This document shows positions 1 to 6,852 of a stretch of 8,229 nucleotides of DNA, piece after piece. How positions within the stretch are numbered: the stretch's first letter is position 1; every line of letters starts with the position of its first letter. This DNA is from Clostridia bacterium (lineage in GTDB: Bacteria; Bacillota; Clostridia; Oscillospirales; CAG-272), in NCBI GenBank assembly GCA_900754175.1, contig CAAEBS010000004.1, forward strand, positions 1 through 8,229, in the 5' to 3' direction. The position numbers and the translations under genes are program-made. The notes beneath the pieces are model-generated. The model searched no databases. It saw only the letters and a program-made list of their open reading frames with translations, and was not told the origin of the DNA.

Positions 1-475
1 TAACGCCGGCAATGGCGACCCGCCGTTTTTGTCCGCCCGAAAGGTCAAAGGGCGACTTTTCCATCAGCTCTGCATCTACGCCGGCAAAGCTTGCCGCTTC
101 TTCCACGCAGTGGCGGATTTCCTCCTCGCTCAGCCCCATATTCCGGGGACCGAAAGCGATGTCCTTGTAAACCGTTTCTTCAAACAACTGATATTCGGGA
201 TACTGCATCACCAGTCCCACCCGGAACCGGACACGCCGGATATCCTTCGGTTTTTTCCAGATATCCTCCCCGTCGATCAGCACCCTGCCCTCGTCCGGCC
301 TGAGAATCCCGTTGAGCATCTGCACAAGCGTGGACTTGCCGGAGCCGGTATGCCCGATCAGTCCCGTGATACAGCCGCACGGGATCGTCAGGTTAATATT
401 GTTCAGAGCTTTCAGCTCATAGGGCGTATCCTTTCCGTGGGAAAAGCTGACGCCCTCCAATTTGATCTCTGCCAT
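1..475 (-). CDS. ecfA2: Energy-coupling factor transporter ATPase EcfA2 (3' end beyond window)
   Basis: One of the two cytoplasmic ATPases that drive group II ECF importers, which take up vitamins and metal ions through exchangeable substrate-binding S components. The visible 158 residues (of roughly 285 usual) start MAEIKLEGVSF. They contain Walker A GHTGSGKST (41-49), the Q-loop QYPEYQLF (91-98), which is typical of EcfA2 rather than EcfA1, and the ABC signature LSGGQKRR (145-152). Walker B, the H-loop and the C-terminal domain lie beyond position 1, so the gene is partial because of the window edge and not visibly broken. The start is fixed by an AAGGAA ribosome binding site 6 bases upstream, which overlaps the ecfA1 stop codon; the gap between the genes is 10 bp. 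EcfA2 should form a heterodimer with the neighbouring EcfA1 and dock on EcfT, whose gene probably follows outside the window. The substrate cannot be told from this module. Confidence 0.95.
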   Translation of the reverse strand, partial: MAEIKLEGVSFSHGKDTPYELKALNNINLTIPCGCITGLIGHTGSGKSTLVQMLNGILRPDEGRVLIDGEDIWKKPKDIRRVRFRVGLVMQYPEYQLFEETVYKDIAFGPRNMGLSEEEIRHCVEEAASFAGVDAELMEKSPFDLSGGQKRRVAIAGV

Positions 476-485
476 ATCCGTTTCC

Positions 486-1343
486 TTATCTGAATTTGCC
501 GGCGATCAGCCCGGCGCACTGCTCCACCGTGACGCACTCGCCGTCAAGCGGAATCCCCGCCTCTCTCAGCCGGTGGATCAGCTCGGTTCCCTGCGGCACG
601 TCAAGCCCGCAGGATTTCAGCAGTTTCTCCTGCTCAAACACCTCGGCAGGAGTTCCCTCTATCAGCTTTTCGCCGTCGTTGAGCACCAGAATCCGGTCAG
701 CCATCGCCGCCTCGTCCATATAGTGCGTAATCATGATTACGGTAATTCCCTTTTCCCGGTTCAGGCGCACGATAGCGTCCATGACCTCCCGTCTGCCGAC
801 CGGGTCCAGCATTGCCGTGGATTCGTCGAAAATAATACATTCGGGCATCATGGCAAGGATTCCGGCAATCGCCACTCTCTGCTTCTGTCCGCCCGAAAGC
901 CTGTGCGGCTCGTGCTTTGCGTATTCGCTCATTCCCACGTCCCGCAGGGCGTCGTCCACCCGGCGGCGGATCTCTTCGGGCGGGATCCCGAGATTTTCGG
1001 GTCCGAACGCCACGTCGTCCTCCACGATCGTCGCCACCAACTGGTTGTCGGGGTTCTGAAACACCATCCCGACGTTTTTCCGGAGCGCCAGCATATCCTC
1101 CTCGGTCATATCCGCAGAGGTGATGTCCTTGCCCCGGATGAATACCTTTCCCTCCGTGGGCGTCAGCACCATATTCAGAAGCTTTGCCAGCGTGGACTTG
1201 CCGGAACCGTTGTGCCCGAGAACCGCCAGGAATTCTCCCTCGCAGACCTCCATGGACAGCGACCGGAGTGCCGGACTTGCCTTCGGGTCGTCCTCCTCAT
1301 AGCGGTAGGACAGATCTTCTGTTCTGATAAAAACGTTGCTCAT
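486..1343 (-). CDS. ecfA1: Energy-coupling factor transporter ATPase EcfA1
   Basis: Partner ATPase of EcfA2 in the ECF vitamin/metal importer; it works at the cytoplasmic face of the membrane. The 285-residue protein has the usual length for the family. In order it shows Walker A GHNGSGKST (43-51), the Q-loop FQNPDNQL (95-102), which is characteristic of EcfA1, the signature LSGGQKQR (149-156), Walker B IIFDEST (170-176, with D173 and catalytic E174) and the H-loop THYMDE (H207). All ATPase residues are therefore present. The frame stays open further upstream, to about 1604, but that extension overlaps the methyltransferase gene. MSNVFIRTEDL is chosen as the start because it matches the family N-terminus and has AGGTG 5 bases upstream. 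The gene lies 14 bp after the methyltransferase stop and 10 bp before ecfA2, so it is probably transcribed with both. A promoter of its own is not visible. Confidence 0.96.
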   Translation of the reverse strand: MSNVFIRTEDLSYRYEEDDPKASPALRSLSMEVCEGEFLAVLGHNGSGKSTLAKLLNMVLTPTEGKVFIRGKDITSADMTEEDMLALRKNVGMVFQNPDNQLVATIVEDDVAFGPENLGIPPEEIRRRVDDALRDVGMSEYAKHEPHRLSGGQKQRVAIAGILAMMPECIIFDESTAMLDPVGRREVMDAIVRLNREKGITVIMITHYMDEAAMADRILVLNDGEKLIEGTPAEVFEQEKLLKSCGLDVPQGTELIHRLREAGIPLDGECVTVEQCAGLIAGKFR

Positions 1344-1357
1344 TCTTTCACCTGTAA

Positions 1358-2218
1358 TCAGGATTCCCACCGTGCACTGGCGCCGCACGGGATCTGCAGA
1401 CCGGTGGCGGTGACCGGAAGTCCCAGCTCCCCCGCCGCAAGGCTCCCGCCGTAGCGTGTGACGATTTTCATCCCAAGAATATATTCCATTGCCATGGGCG
1501 ACAATCCTGTGGTATAGGAGTTGACCAGGAAGAACAGCGGCTTGTCGGACAGAAGCTGTGCGGCAAGTCCGATCAGCTCGTCCACGCTGTCCTCGATCTT
1601 CCATATCTCGCCCGACGGTCCTCTGCCGTAGGAGGGCGGATCCATGATCACCGCCTCGTACCGGTTGCCCCGGCGGATTTCCCGCTCCACAAATTTTTTG
1701 CAGTCATCCACGATATAGCGGATGGGAGCGTCGCCAAGCCCGGAAAGAGCGGCGTTCTCCTTAGCCTGCGCCACCATGCCACGGGAAGCGTCCACGTGAA
1801 CGACCGAAGCGCCGGCGGCAGCCGCCGCCACGGTTGCGCCGCCCGTATAGGCAAACAGATTGAGCACCCGGATCTTTCTCCCGGCGCCCGCAATCTTTTC
1901 CGAAAACCAGTCCCAGTTCGTCGCCTGCTCCGGAAAAAGCCCGGTATGCTTGAATCCCATGGGCTTCAGGACGAAGCGGAGCTTGCCGTAGCCGATCTCC
2001 CACCGGTCCGGCAGACGGTTGCGGGTCCAGCCGCCGCCCCCCTGGGACGAGCGCTTGTAAACGGCGTCGGCGTTCTTCCACGCCGGATGCTTCTGCGCCC
2101 CTCTCCAGATAATCTGCGGATCCGGACGGCGCAGGATATAGCGCCCCCAGCGCTCCAGGCGCTCTCCGTCGGAGGCGTCCAGCAATTCATAATCTTTCCA
2201 GTTATCCGCAATCCACAT
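1358..2218 (-). CDS. Class I SAM-dependent methyltransferase, RlmI/COG1092-like, without PUA domain
   Basis: Predicted S-adenosylmethionine-dependent methyltransferase of 286 residues. The Rossmann core is clear: motif I VLNLFAYTGGATVAAAAAG (118-136), the acidic residue at the end of strand 2 in HVDAS (141-145), and a MDPPSYGRG motif IV (192-200). The DPPSY form and the preceding GLFPEQ segment (93-98) place it near the RlmI/RlmK group of 23S rRNA cytosine or guanine methyltransferases. The N-terminal PUA RNA-binding domain of RlmI is missing; instead there is a short segment (1-90) rich in Trp and Arg. The substrate is therefore unknown, with rRNA the best guess. The start MWIADNW has AGGA 7 bases upstream. 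A longer version starting at 2323 would run into ruvC and has a non-conserved leader, so it was not used. The gene lies 43 bp after ruvC and 14 bp before ecfA1, in the same orientation. Confidence 0.9.
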   Translation of the reverse strand: MWIADNWKDYELLDASDGERLERWGRYILRRPDPQIIWRGAQKHPAWKNADAVYKRSSQGGGGWTRNRLPDRWEIGYGKLRFVLKPMGFKHTGLFPEQATNWDWFSEKIAGAGRKIRVLNLFAYTGGATVAAAAAGASVVHVDASRGMVAQAKENAALSGLGDAPIRYIVDDCKKFVEREIRRGNRYEAVIMDPPSYGRGPSGEIWKIEDSVDELIGLAAQLLSDKPLFFLVNSYTTGLSPMAMEYILGMKIVTRYGGSLAAGELGLPVTATGLQIPCGASARWES

Positions 2219-2261
2219 TTTCAATTCCTGCTTTTGTCTTTCTCTGTCTTTATTTTGAGGT

Positions 2262-2762
2262 TTATTTCTGGTTATAATACTGCGCCAGCCGAGAAGAACC
2301 GGAATGGGCGTGGCAGATAGCAATCGCCAGAGCGTCGGCGGTATCGTCGGGCTTCGGCGGCTTTTCCAGTCCCAGAAAGGCGGTCACCATGGCGATGACC
2401 TGTTTCTTTTCGGCACGGCCGTATCCCACGACCGCCTGCTTGACCTGAAGCGGCGTATATTCAAACAGCTTCACGCCCATCCGGTAAGCGCACATCAGAA
2501 TGACGCCCCGTGCCTCGGCGACCCGGATACCGGTGGTGATGTTGGTGTTGAAGAACAGCTCCTCCACCGCCATATGCTCGGGGTGGTAGGTCTCTATCAG
2601 ACGCTCCAGACAGCGGTAAATGGAATCCAGACGCTGCTCGGTGGGTTGTCCCGCCGGCGTTACGATAGAGCCGTAGCCCAGGGTACGGAAACGGGAACCG
2701 CCGTAATCAATTGCCCCCCAACCGACCGTCGCCAGTCCGGGGTCTATTCCGAGAATGACCAT
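2262..2762 (-). CDS. ruvC: Crossover junction endodeoxyribonuclease RuvC
   Basis: Holliday junction resolvase: a dimer that makes paired nicks in four-way junctions during recombinational repair, acting with RuvAB. The 166 residues match the usual length. The RNase H-fold catalytic acids are all present: D7 in ILGIDPG, E67 in AVEELFF, and D140 and D143 in PDDTADALA. Other family signatures are NTNITTGIRVAEARGV (72-87), VKQAVVGYGRAEKKQV (107-122) and a C-terminal AIAICHAHS. The start is supported by GGAGG 5 bases upstream and by a strong promoter ending about 22 bases before it. It is the first gene of a leftward unit with the methyltransferase and ecfA genes. Its partners ruvA and ruvB lie 3.4 kb away on the other strand, so the three are close but not in one operon. 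No LexA-type SOS box is recognisable upstream. Confidence 0.97.
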   Translation of the reverse strand: MVILGIDPGLATVGWGAIDYGGSRFRTLGYGSIVTPAGQPTEQRLDSIYRCLERLIETYHPEHMAVEELFFNTNITTGIRVAEARGVILMCAYRMGVKLFEYTPLQVKQAVVGYGRAEKKQVIAMVTAFLGLEKPPKPDDTADALAIAICHAHSGSSRLAQYYNQK

Positions 2763-2791
2763 ATCCGCCTCCGCAAAATACTTTATTCTAC

Positions 2792-2820
2792 ATTATAGCA
2801 CAGAACCCCTTTCAAGTCAA
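2792..2820 (-). promoter_or_regulatory. Sigma-A promoter for ruvC and the leftward operon
   Basis: Read on the minus strand this is TTGACT, a 17-bp spacer and TATAAT. That is 5 of 6 bases of the -35 consensus, a perfect -10 and the ideal spacing. Transcription would start near 2785, giving a leader of roughly 22 nt before the ruvC ATG with its GGAGG site. This is the best promoter in the window and probably serves ruvC, the methyltransferase, ecfA1 and ecfA2. Confidence 0.85.
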
Positions 2821-2832
2821 ATACAATTTATG

Positions 2833-2866
2833 AATTTGTAAAATTTTGAATACTTATTTACAAATT
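2833..2866. repeat. Perfect 10-bp inverted repeat in the divergent promoter region (possible operator)
   Basis: Arms AATTTGTAAA (2833-2842) and TTTACAAATT (2857-2866) are exact reverse complements separated by 14 bp. The element lies between the leftward ruvC promoter and the DUF951 start. It overlaps both candidate rightward -35 hexamers, so a bound dimer could affect rightward transcription. The arms are almost all A and T in an AT-rich stretch, so chance pairing is a real alternative. There is no T-run placed to make it a terminator for either side. Confidence 0.4.
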
Positions 2867-2885
2867 ATTGATAATATGCTAAAAT
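2858..2885 (+). promoter_or_regulatory. Candidate promoter for DUF951-yfhO-ruvAB
   Basis: TTACAA (2858-2863), a 16-bp spacer, and TAAAAT (2880-2885) preceded by TG one base upstream (2877-2878), which makes an extended -10. An overlapping alternative is TTGAAT (2846-2851), 18 bp, GATAAT (2870-2875). The region is AT-rich, so hexamer matches are easy to find and the exact choice is uncertain. Some promoter is needed here, since the upstream gene points away and no other gap exists before ruvB. Confidence 0.5.
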
Positions 2886-2925
2886 AATATCATGTATATA
2901 TTCCGATGCCAATCACGGAGGAAAC

Positions 2926-3144
2926 ATGGAAATCTTAAAGCTTCGGGTAAACGATGTTCTGAAACTGAAAAAGCCGCATCCGTGCGGCAGTAAAAGCTTC
3001 CGTATTCTGCGGGTCGGCAGTGAGGTGCGCATTGTCTGCCTCGGCTGCGGCAGAGATATGACGGTGGACCGCATCAAGCTGGAAAAAGCCGTCCGGCATA
3101 TCACCCCCGCCGACAAGGATGCCGCCGATCCGGCGCAAAAATAA
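2926..3144 (+). CDS. DUF951 family small protein
   Basis: A 72-residue protein of a small, conserved Bacillota family of unknown function. The sequence starts MEILKLRVNDVLKLKKPHPCG and shows the family pattern: a PHPCGS segment (18-23), then RVGSEVRIVCLGCGR (29-43), with three cysteines (C20, C38, C41). The HPCG and CLGCG elements suggest a compact beta-rich fold, possibly metal-binding; that is inference. Residues 58-72 are a variable hydrophilic tail. The start has GGAGG 4 bases upstream. It is the first gene of the rightward unit, 27 bp before the yfhO-like gene. I know of no experimentally proved role; relatives usually lie among chromosome-maintenance or translation genes in Bacillota, which fits the ruv context but does not assign a function. 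Confidence 0.88.
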   Translation: MEILKLRVNDVLKLKKPHPCGSKSFRILRVGSEVRIVCLGCGRDMTVDRIKLEKAVRHITPADKDAADPAQK

Positions 3145-3171
3145 AGTATTTACCAAACCAAGGAGTCCCGT

Positions 3172-6100
3172 ATGAATTCAGAAAAGCTTGAAGTCAAGCG
3201 GTCAGAGCGCTCTTTTCCCGCCTTTTTCCGCAACGTACAGAAAAAAATATCGTCGTCCCCCGCATCCTATCTTTTTTACTGCTTTCTGGTACCCGCCGTT
3301 ATCATGTACCTCATTTATCTCGCCATGGAGATCCACCCTTTCGGGGACGGAACGGTGCTGGTGCTGGACCTAAACGGGCAGTACGTCTACTTCTTTGAAG
3401 CCCTGCGGAACTGCGTGCGGGGCGACGGAAGCCTGCTGTACTCCTTTTTCCGTGCGCTCGGCGGCGAATTTGTGGGAATCTACGCCTACTATCTGGCAAG
3501 CCCGCTGTCCTACCTCGTGGCGCTCTTCCCGGCAGAGAGGATTCAGGAGGCGCTCCTCGTCATTATCCTGCTCAAGACCGGGCTTTGCGGCTACACCTTC
3601 GGCTTTTATCTTCACAAGCACACCGCCCACCCGAACAAGGTCATGACAGTCGCCTTTGCGGCAATGTATGCGCTCTGCTCCTACGCCGTGGTGCATCAGA
3701 ACAACCTGATGTGGATCGACGCCCTGATCTGGCTTCCGATCCTTGTCTGGTCGATCGAGGAGCTGATCAAAAAGCGCCACTACAAGATGTTCGTGATCTC
3801 GCTTTCCATGACCATGCTCAGCAACTACTACATCGGCTACATGGTCTGCATCTTCTCGCTGGTCTATTTCTTTTATTACTATTTTTCGCAGGACCCGAAG
3901 GTGCTCAATCCCCACGGCAAGCGGGCGCATCTTTTCCGTGCCTTTGTCCGCTTTGCGCTCTTTGCCCTGATCTCCGCCGCCATCGCCGCCTTTATCATTT
4001 TCGGCGCTTATTATTCCCTGACCTTCGGCAAGTCCACTTTCTCCGACCCCAACTGGAGTTTCCGGGTCAAGTTTGATTTCCTGGACTTCTTCACAAAGTT
4101 CCTGCCCGGCGCCTACGACACCGTGCGTCCGGAAGGATTGCCCTTCGTCTACTGCGGACTGCTGACGCTTCTGATGCTCCCGGTCTACTTTACCTCCCGG
4201 AGCGTTTCCACACGGGAAAAGCTTGCCTCACTGTTTCTTATCGGCTTCTTTTTCCTGTCCTTCCTGGCAAGCCCGCTCGATCTGATCTGGCACGGCTTCC
4301 AGAATCCCAACTGGCTCAACTACCGTTACAGCTTCATGCTGTGCTTTATGTTGCTCGTCATGGCGTACCGTGGCTTCGGCAACCTGCGGCAGGTCACCGA
4401 CAAATTTCTCCTCGGGATCTCCGCCTTCATCGTCCTGTTCGTCGTGGTCGCCCAGAAAGAAACCTATAAAACCTATCTCGTCTCTTCCGAAAAGCTCAAA
4501 ACGCTGGAAACGGTGTGGCTCACCATTCTGGTCACAGTCGTGCTCCTGGCTCTGCTCTGCATCCGGATGCGGATGAAAAATCCGGTCAAGCGGGAAAACC
4601 TCACCGGCATCCTTGCGGCGGTCATCTGTCTGGAAATCTTCTGCAACGGTCTTGCCTGCGTCGTTCAGTTTGACGAGGACGTAAGCTATTCCCGGTACAG
4701 CAGTTACAACAATTTCGTGCAGGGTCTGCGCCCGGTCGTCAACCGGGTCCACGAGGAGGACTCCGGCTTTTACCGCATGGAAAAGACCATGCACCGCAAG
4801 AGCAACGACAACATGGCGCTGAAAATCCGTGGACTTTCCAACTCGACCTCCACGCTCAACGCCGAAACCATTGCGTTTCTGAACACGCTCGGCTACACCG
4901 CCCGCTCGCACCTGTCTTCCTACCGTGGCGGCACGCCGGTAAGCGATTCCCTACTGGGGCTTCGTTATCTGATCGACTACAAGGACTCCGAAACCTTTGA
5001 CGGTCTTTACGAAGAAAGGTTTACCGAGGGCAATTACACCGCCTATTACAACCCCTACGCTCTGTCGCTTGCCTACGGAGTGGATGGCGGTATCAAAAAT
5101 TACAACGCCGCCGACTACCAGACTTTCTTTGAGCGCATGAACGCCCTGACCGGTATCATGCTCGGTGAAAAGAGCGTCCCGCTCTTCCTGCCGATCTACG
5201 ACTATCAAAGCTCTCACGCCAACTGTTCGGTGTCAAGCAGTGTTTTCCAGAACACCTATACCCCTGCCACCGACGGCTCTACTTCCTGCTTCACCTACAC
5301 CATCTACGCCGATGCGGACGGCGAGTATTATTTCTACACTCCGGTCCGCAGTGCCAAGCCCACCACGCTTGCCGTCAACGGCGACACCCGTGGCGAATAC
5401 CTCGGCGGTGACACCAACCACATCATTTCGCTCGGTTACTTTGAGGAAGGCGACGAAATCGCCGTCACCATTACCCTGAAAGAGGACGCCATTTCGGTGC
5501 TCAACGGTTACGCCTACTTCTGGCGGCTGGACATGACCGCCTTTGAGGATGCGTTTTCCCGGCTGAAAGCCAACCCGCAGTTTGTCATCGACGAAGACTT
5601 TTCGGACGACGACCTGACCGGCAGTATCACGACAACCACGGCAGATCAGACCATTCTGACCACCATTCCCTACGACAAGGGCTGGAAAGTTCTTGTGGAC
5701 GGGCAGGAGGTGGAGACCTACGAAACGCTGAACGCCCTGGTCGCCTTTGACATTGAGGACGCCGGCGAGCACACACTGGAGCTGAAATACCGCCCCCGCA
5801 TTTACACGGTCGGCGCCGTGCTTTCGGTAACGGGCGTTTCACTCTTCGTGCTGATCTGCCTTGCCGACTGGCTCCTCCGGAAATTCCTGCGCCGTAAAGA
5901 GGAAGAGATCACCTTCCCGATGTGGACGCTGGAGGACTTTGACGAGGACGCCGAGGGCTTGCTCCATGCGCCGAAAGAGGAAAAGAAGCCGAACGAATTT
6001 ACAAAGCGGATGAAGCTTTTCTTCGACCGCATCCTACGGAAAAAGAATGTGCCGAACGAGCCGCAGTCGCCCGACGACGCCAGCGGAGAAGAAACAGAAA

Positions 6101-6210
6101 ATCCCCCGTCCGGCGAACCCGAAGAACCCGGGCAAGGCGAAAACACACCCGACGTCCCCGATGATTCCCAAGAAGAAAACCATACTGATGATAATTCCGG
6201 AGGAAACTGA
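3172..6210 (+). CDS. YfhO family polytopic membrane protein (putative GT-C type glycosyltransferase)
   Basis: A 1012-residue integral membrane protein. After a short basic cytoplasmic N-terminus come about 13 hydrophobic segments: roughly 33-52, 102-120, 127-147, 158-174, 180-197, 206-240, 258-282, 324-340, 350-370, 385-400, 410-428, 445-465 and 477-497. Then follow a large extracytoplasmic domain (about 498-875), one more membrane segment (876-902) and a charged cytoplasmic tail. Family marks are LDLNGQY in the first loop (65-71, D66 a candidate GT-C acid), GGEFVGIYAYYLASPLSY (97-114), NYRYSF (383-388) and the C-terminal YDKGWKVLVDGQEV (834-847) with GEHTLELKYRP (865-875). In Bacillus and Listeria, relatives add sugars from undecaprenyl-phosphate donors to lipoteichoic acid; a similar envelope role here is inference, and no CsbB-like partner is in view. 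Residues 960-1012 are low-complexity, rich in Asp, Glu, Pro and Gly. The start has AAGGAG 6 bases upstream. The stop overlaps the ruvA start (TGATG). Confidence 0.9.
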   Translation: MNSEKLEVKRSERSFPAFFRNVQKKISSSPASYLFYCFLVPAVIMYLIYLAMEIHPFGDGTVLVLDLNGQYVYFFEALRNCVRGDGSLLYSFFRALGGEFVGIYAYYLASPLSYLVALFPAERIQEALLVIILLKTGLCGYTFGFYLHKHTAHPNKVMTVAFAAMYALCSYAVVHQNNLMWIDALIWLPILVWSIEELIKKRHYKMFVISLSMTMLSNYYIGYMVCIFSLVYFFYYYFSQDPKVLNPHGKRAHLFRAFVRFALFALISAAIAAFIIFGAYYSLTFGKSTFSDPNWSFRVKFDFLDFFTKFLPGAYDTVRPEGLPFVYCGLLTLLMLPVYFTSRSVSTREKLASLFLIGFFFLSFLASPLDLIWHGFQNPNWLNYRYSFMLCFMLLVMAYRGFGNLRQVTDKFLLGISAFIVLFVVVAQKETYKTYLVSSEKLKTLETVWLTILVTVVLLALLCIRMRMKNPVKRENLTGILAAVICLEIFCNGLACVVQFDEDVSYSRYSSYNNFVQGLRPVVNRVHEEDSGFYRMEKTMHRKSNDNMALKIRGLSNSTSTLNAETIAFLNTLGYTARSHLSSYRGGTPVSDSLLGLRYLIDYKDSETFDGLYEERFTEGNYTAYYNPYALSLAYGVDGGIKNYNAADYQTFFERMNALTGIMLGEKSVPLFLPIYDYQSSHANCSVSSSVFQNTYTPATDGSTSCFTYTIYADADGEYYFYTPVRSAKPTTLAVNGDTRGEYLGGDTNHIISLGYFEEGDEIAVTITLKEDAISVLNGYAYFWRLDMTAFEDAFSRLKANPQFVIDEDFSDDDLTGSITTTTADQTILTTIPYDKGWKVLVDGQEVETYETLNALVAFDIEDAGEHTLELKYRPRIYTVGAVLSVTGVSLFVLICLADWLLRKFLRRKEEEITFPMWTLEDFDEDAEGLLHAPKEEKKPNEFTKRMKLFFDRILRKKNVPNEPQSPDDASGEETENPPSGEPEEPGQGENTPDVPDDSQEENHTDDNSGGN

Positions 6211-6842
6211 TGTTTTATTATATCAGCGGAAAACTGGCGCTGCTTGACCCCGGCTTTGCCGTGGTGGATGCAGGCGGCGTCGGCTACCGTCTCACCATTA
6301 CCCAGACCACCTACGACGCTATGCCCCCCCGCCTGACGGTGGAGGAGGCGCCCACCGTCAGACTGTACACCTACATGGCGGTGCGTGAGGACGGCGTGGA
6401 GCTGTTCGGCTTTGCCACCGAGGAAGAGCTTTCCTCGTTCAGGCTCCTGATTACCGTTTCCGGCGTCGGTCCCAAGGCGGCAATCGCCATTCTGTCCCTG
6501 CTCACCCCCGCAAAGCTTGCGCTGGCAATCTGCAGTGACGACAAAAAAACCATTTCCCGTGCAAACGGCGTCGGTCCCAAGACCGCCGCACGCATTGTGC
6601 TGGAGCTGAAGGACAAGCTGAAAGGAGCCGCCTTTGCGGCAGATGCGGACGGCGACACTTCCGGCGGCGCAGTCCCCGATGTCTCCACCGCCGCTCCCGA
6701 CAAGCTTTCGGACGCTGAAAATGCGCTGATCGTGCTCGGTTACAGCCGTGCCGAAGCCTATGCCGCCCTGCGGAAGATCGATACGGCAAACCTTGAGGTG
6801 GACGATATCATCCGCCTTGCCCTCAAACAACTGATGCGTTAA
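6210..6842 (+). CDS. ruvA: Holliday junction branch migration protein RuvA
   Basis: Junction-binding subunit of the RuvAB branch-migration motor: tetramers hold the four-way junction and recruit RuvB rings. The 210 residues have normal length. Domain I (1-65) is the OB-fold, ending in the acidic-pin sequence REDGVELFGF (59-68, E60 and D61), which keeps DNA strands apart at the crossover. Domain II carries two helix-hairpin-helix motifs, VSGVGPKAA (83-91) and NGVGPKTAA (119-127). A low-complexity Ala/Asp/Gly linker (139-165) leads to domain III (167-210, AENALIVLGYSRAEA), which contacts RuvB. The ATG overlaps the stop of the yfhO-like gene by one base. Its GGAGG site (6199-6203) lies inside that gene, 6 bases before the start, so translation is probably coupled. 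ruvB follows after 10 bp. Confidence 0.97.
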   Translation: MFYYISGKLALLDPGFAVVDAGGVGYRLTITQTTYDAMPPRLTVEEAPTVRLYTYMAVREDGVELFGFATEEELSSFRLLITVSGVGPKAAIAILSLLTPAKLALAICSDDKKTISRANGVGPKTAARIVLELKDKLKGAAFAADADGDTSGGAVPDVSTAAPDKLSDAENALIVLGYSRAEAYAALRKIDTANLEVDDIIRLALKQLMR

Positions 6843-6852
6843 GGAGGAACCC

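Noticed and set aside
462..1454. 330-codon open frame on the plus strand across ecfA1
   Set aside because: It is antisense to a complete ecfA1 with all ATPase motifs; the translation has no recognisable domain and follows from GC-rich codon use on the other strand.
1344..1604. N-terminal extension of ecfA1 upstream of MSNVF
   Set aside because: It overlaps the methyltransferase gene, is unlike any EcfA1 N-terminus, and a good ribosome binding site supports the ATG at 1343.
2219..2323. 35-residue extension of the methyltransferase start into ruvC
   Set aside because: The residues are ruvC sequence read in another frame, and AGGA before the ATG at 2218 gives a better start.
2854..2862. TTATTTACA as a DnaA box
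   Set aside because: Two mismatches to TTATCCACA, a single copy, and AT-rich surroundings make it unconvincing.
2763..2925. SOS (LexA) box for the ruv genes
   Set aside because: No GAAC-N4-GTTC type palindrome was found in the divergent region.
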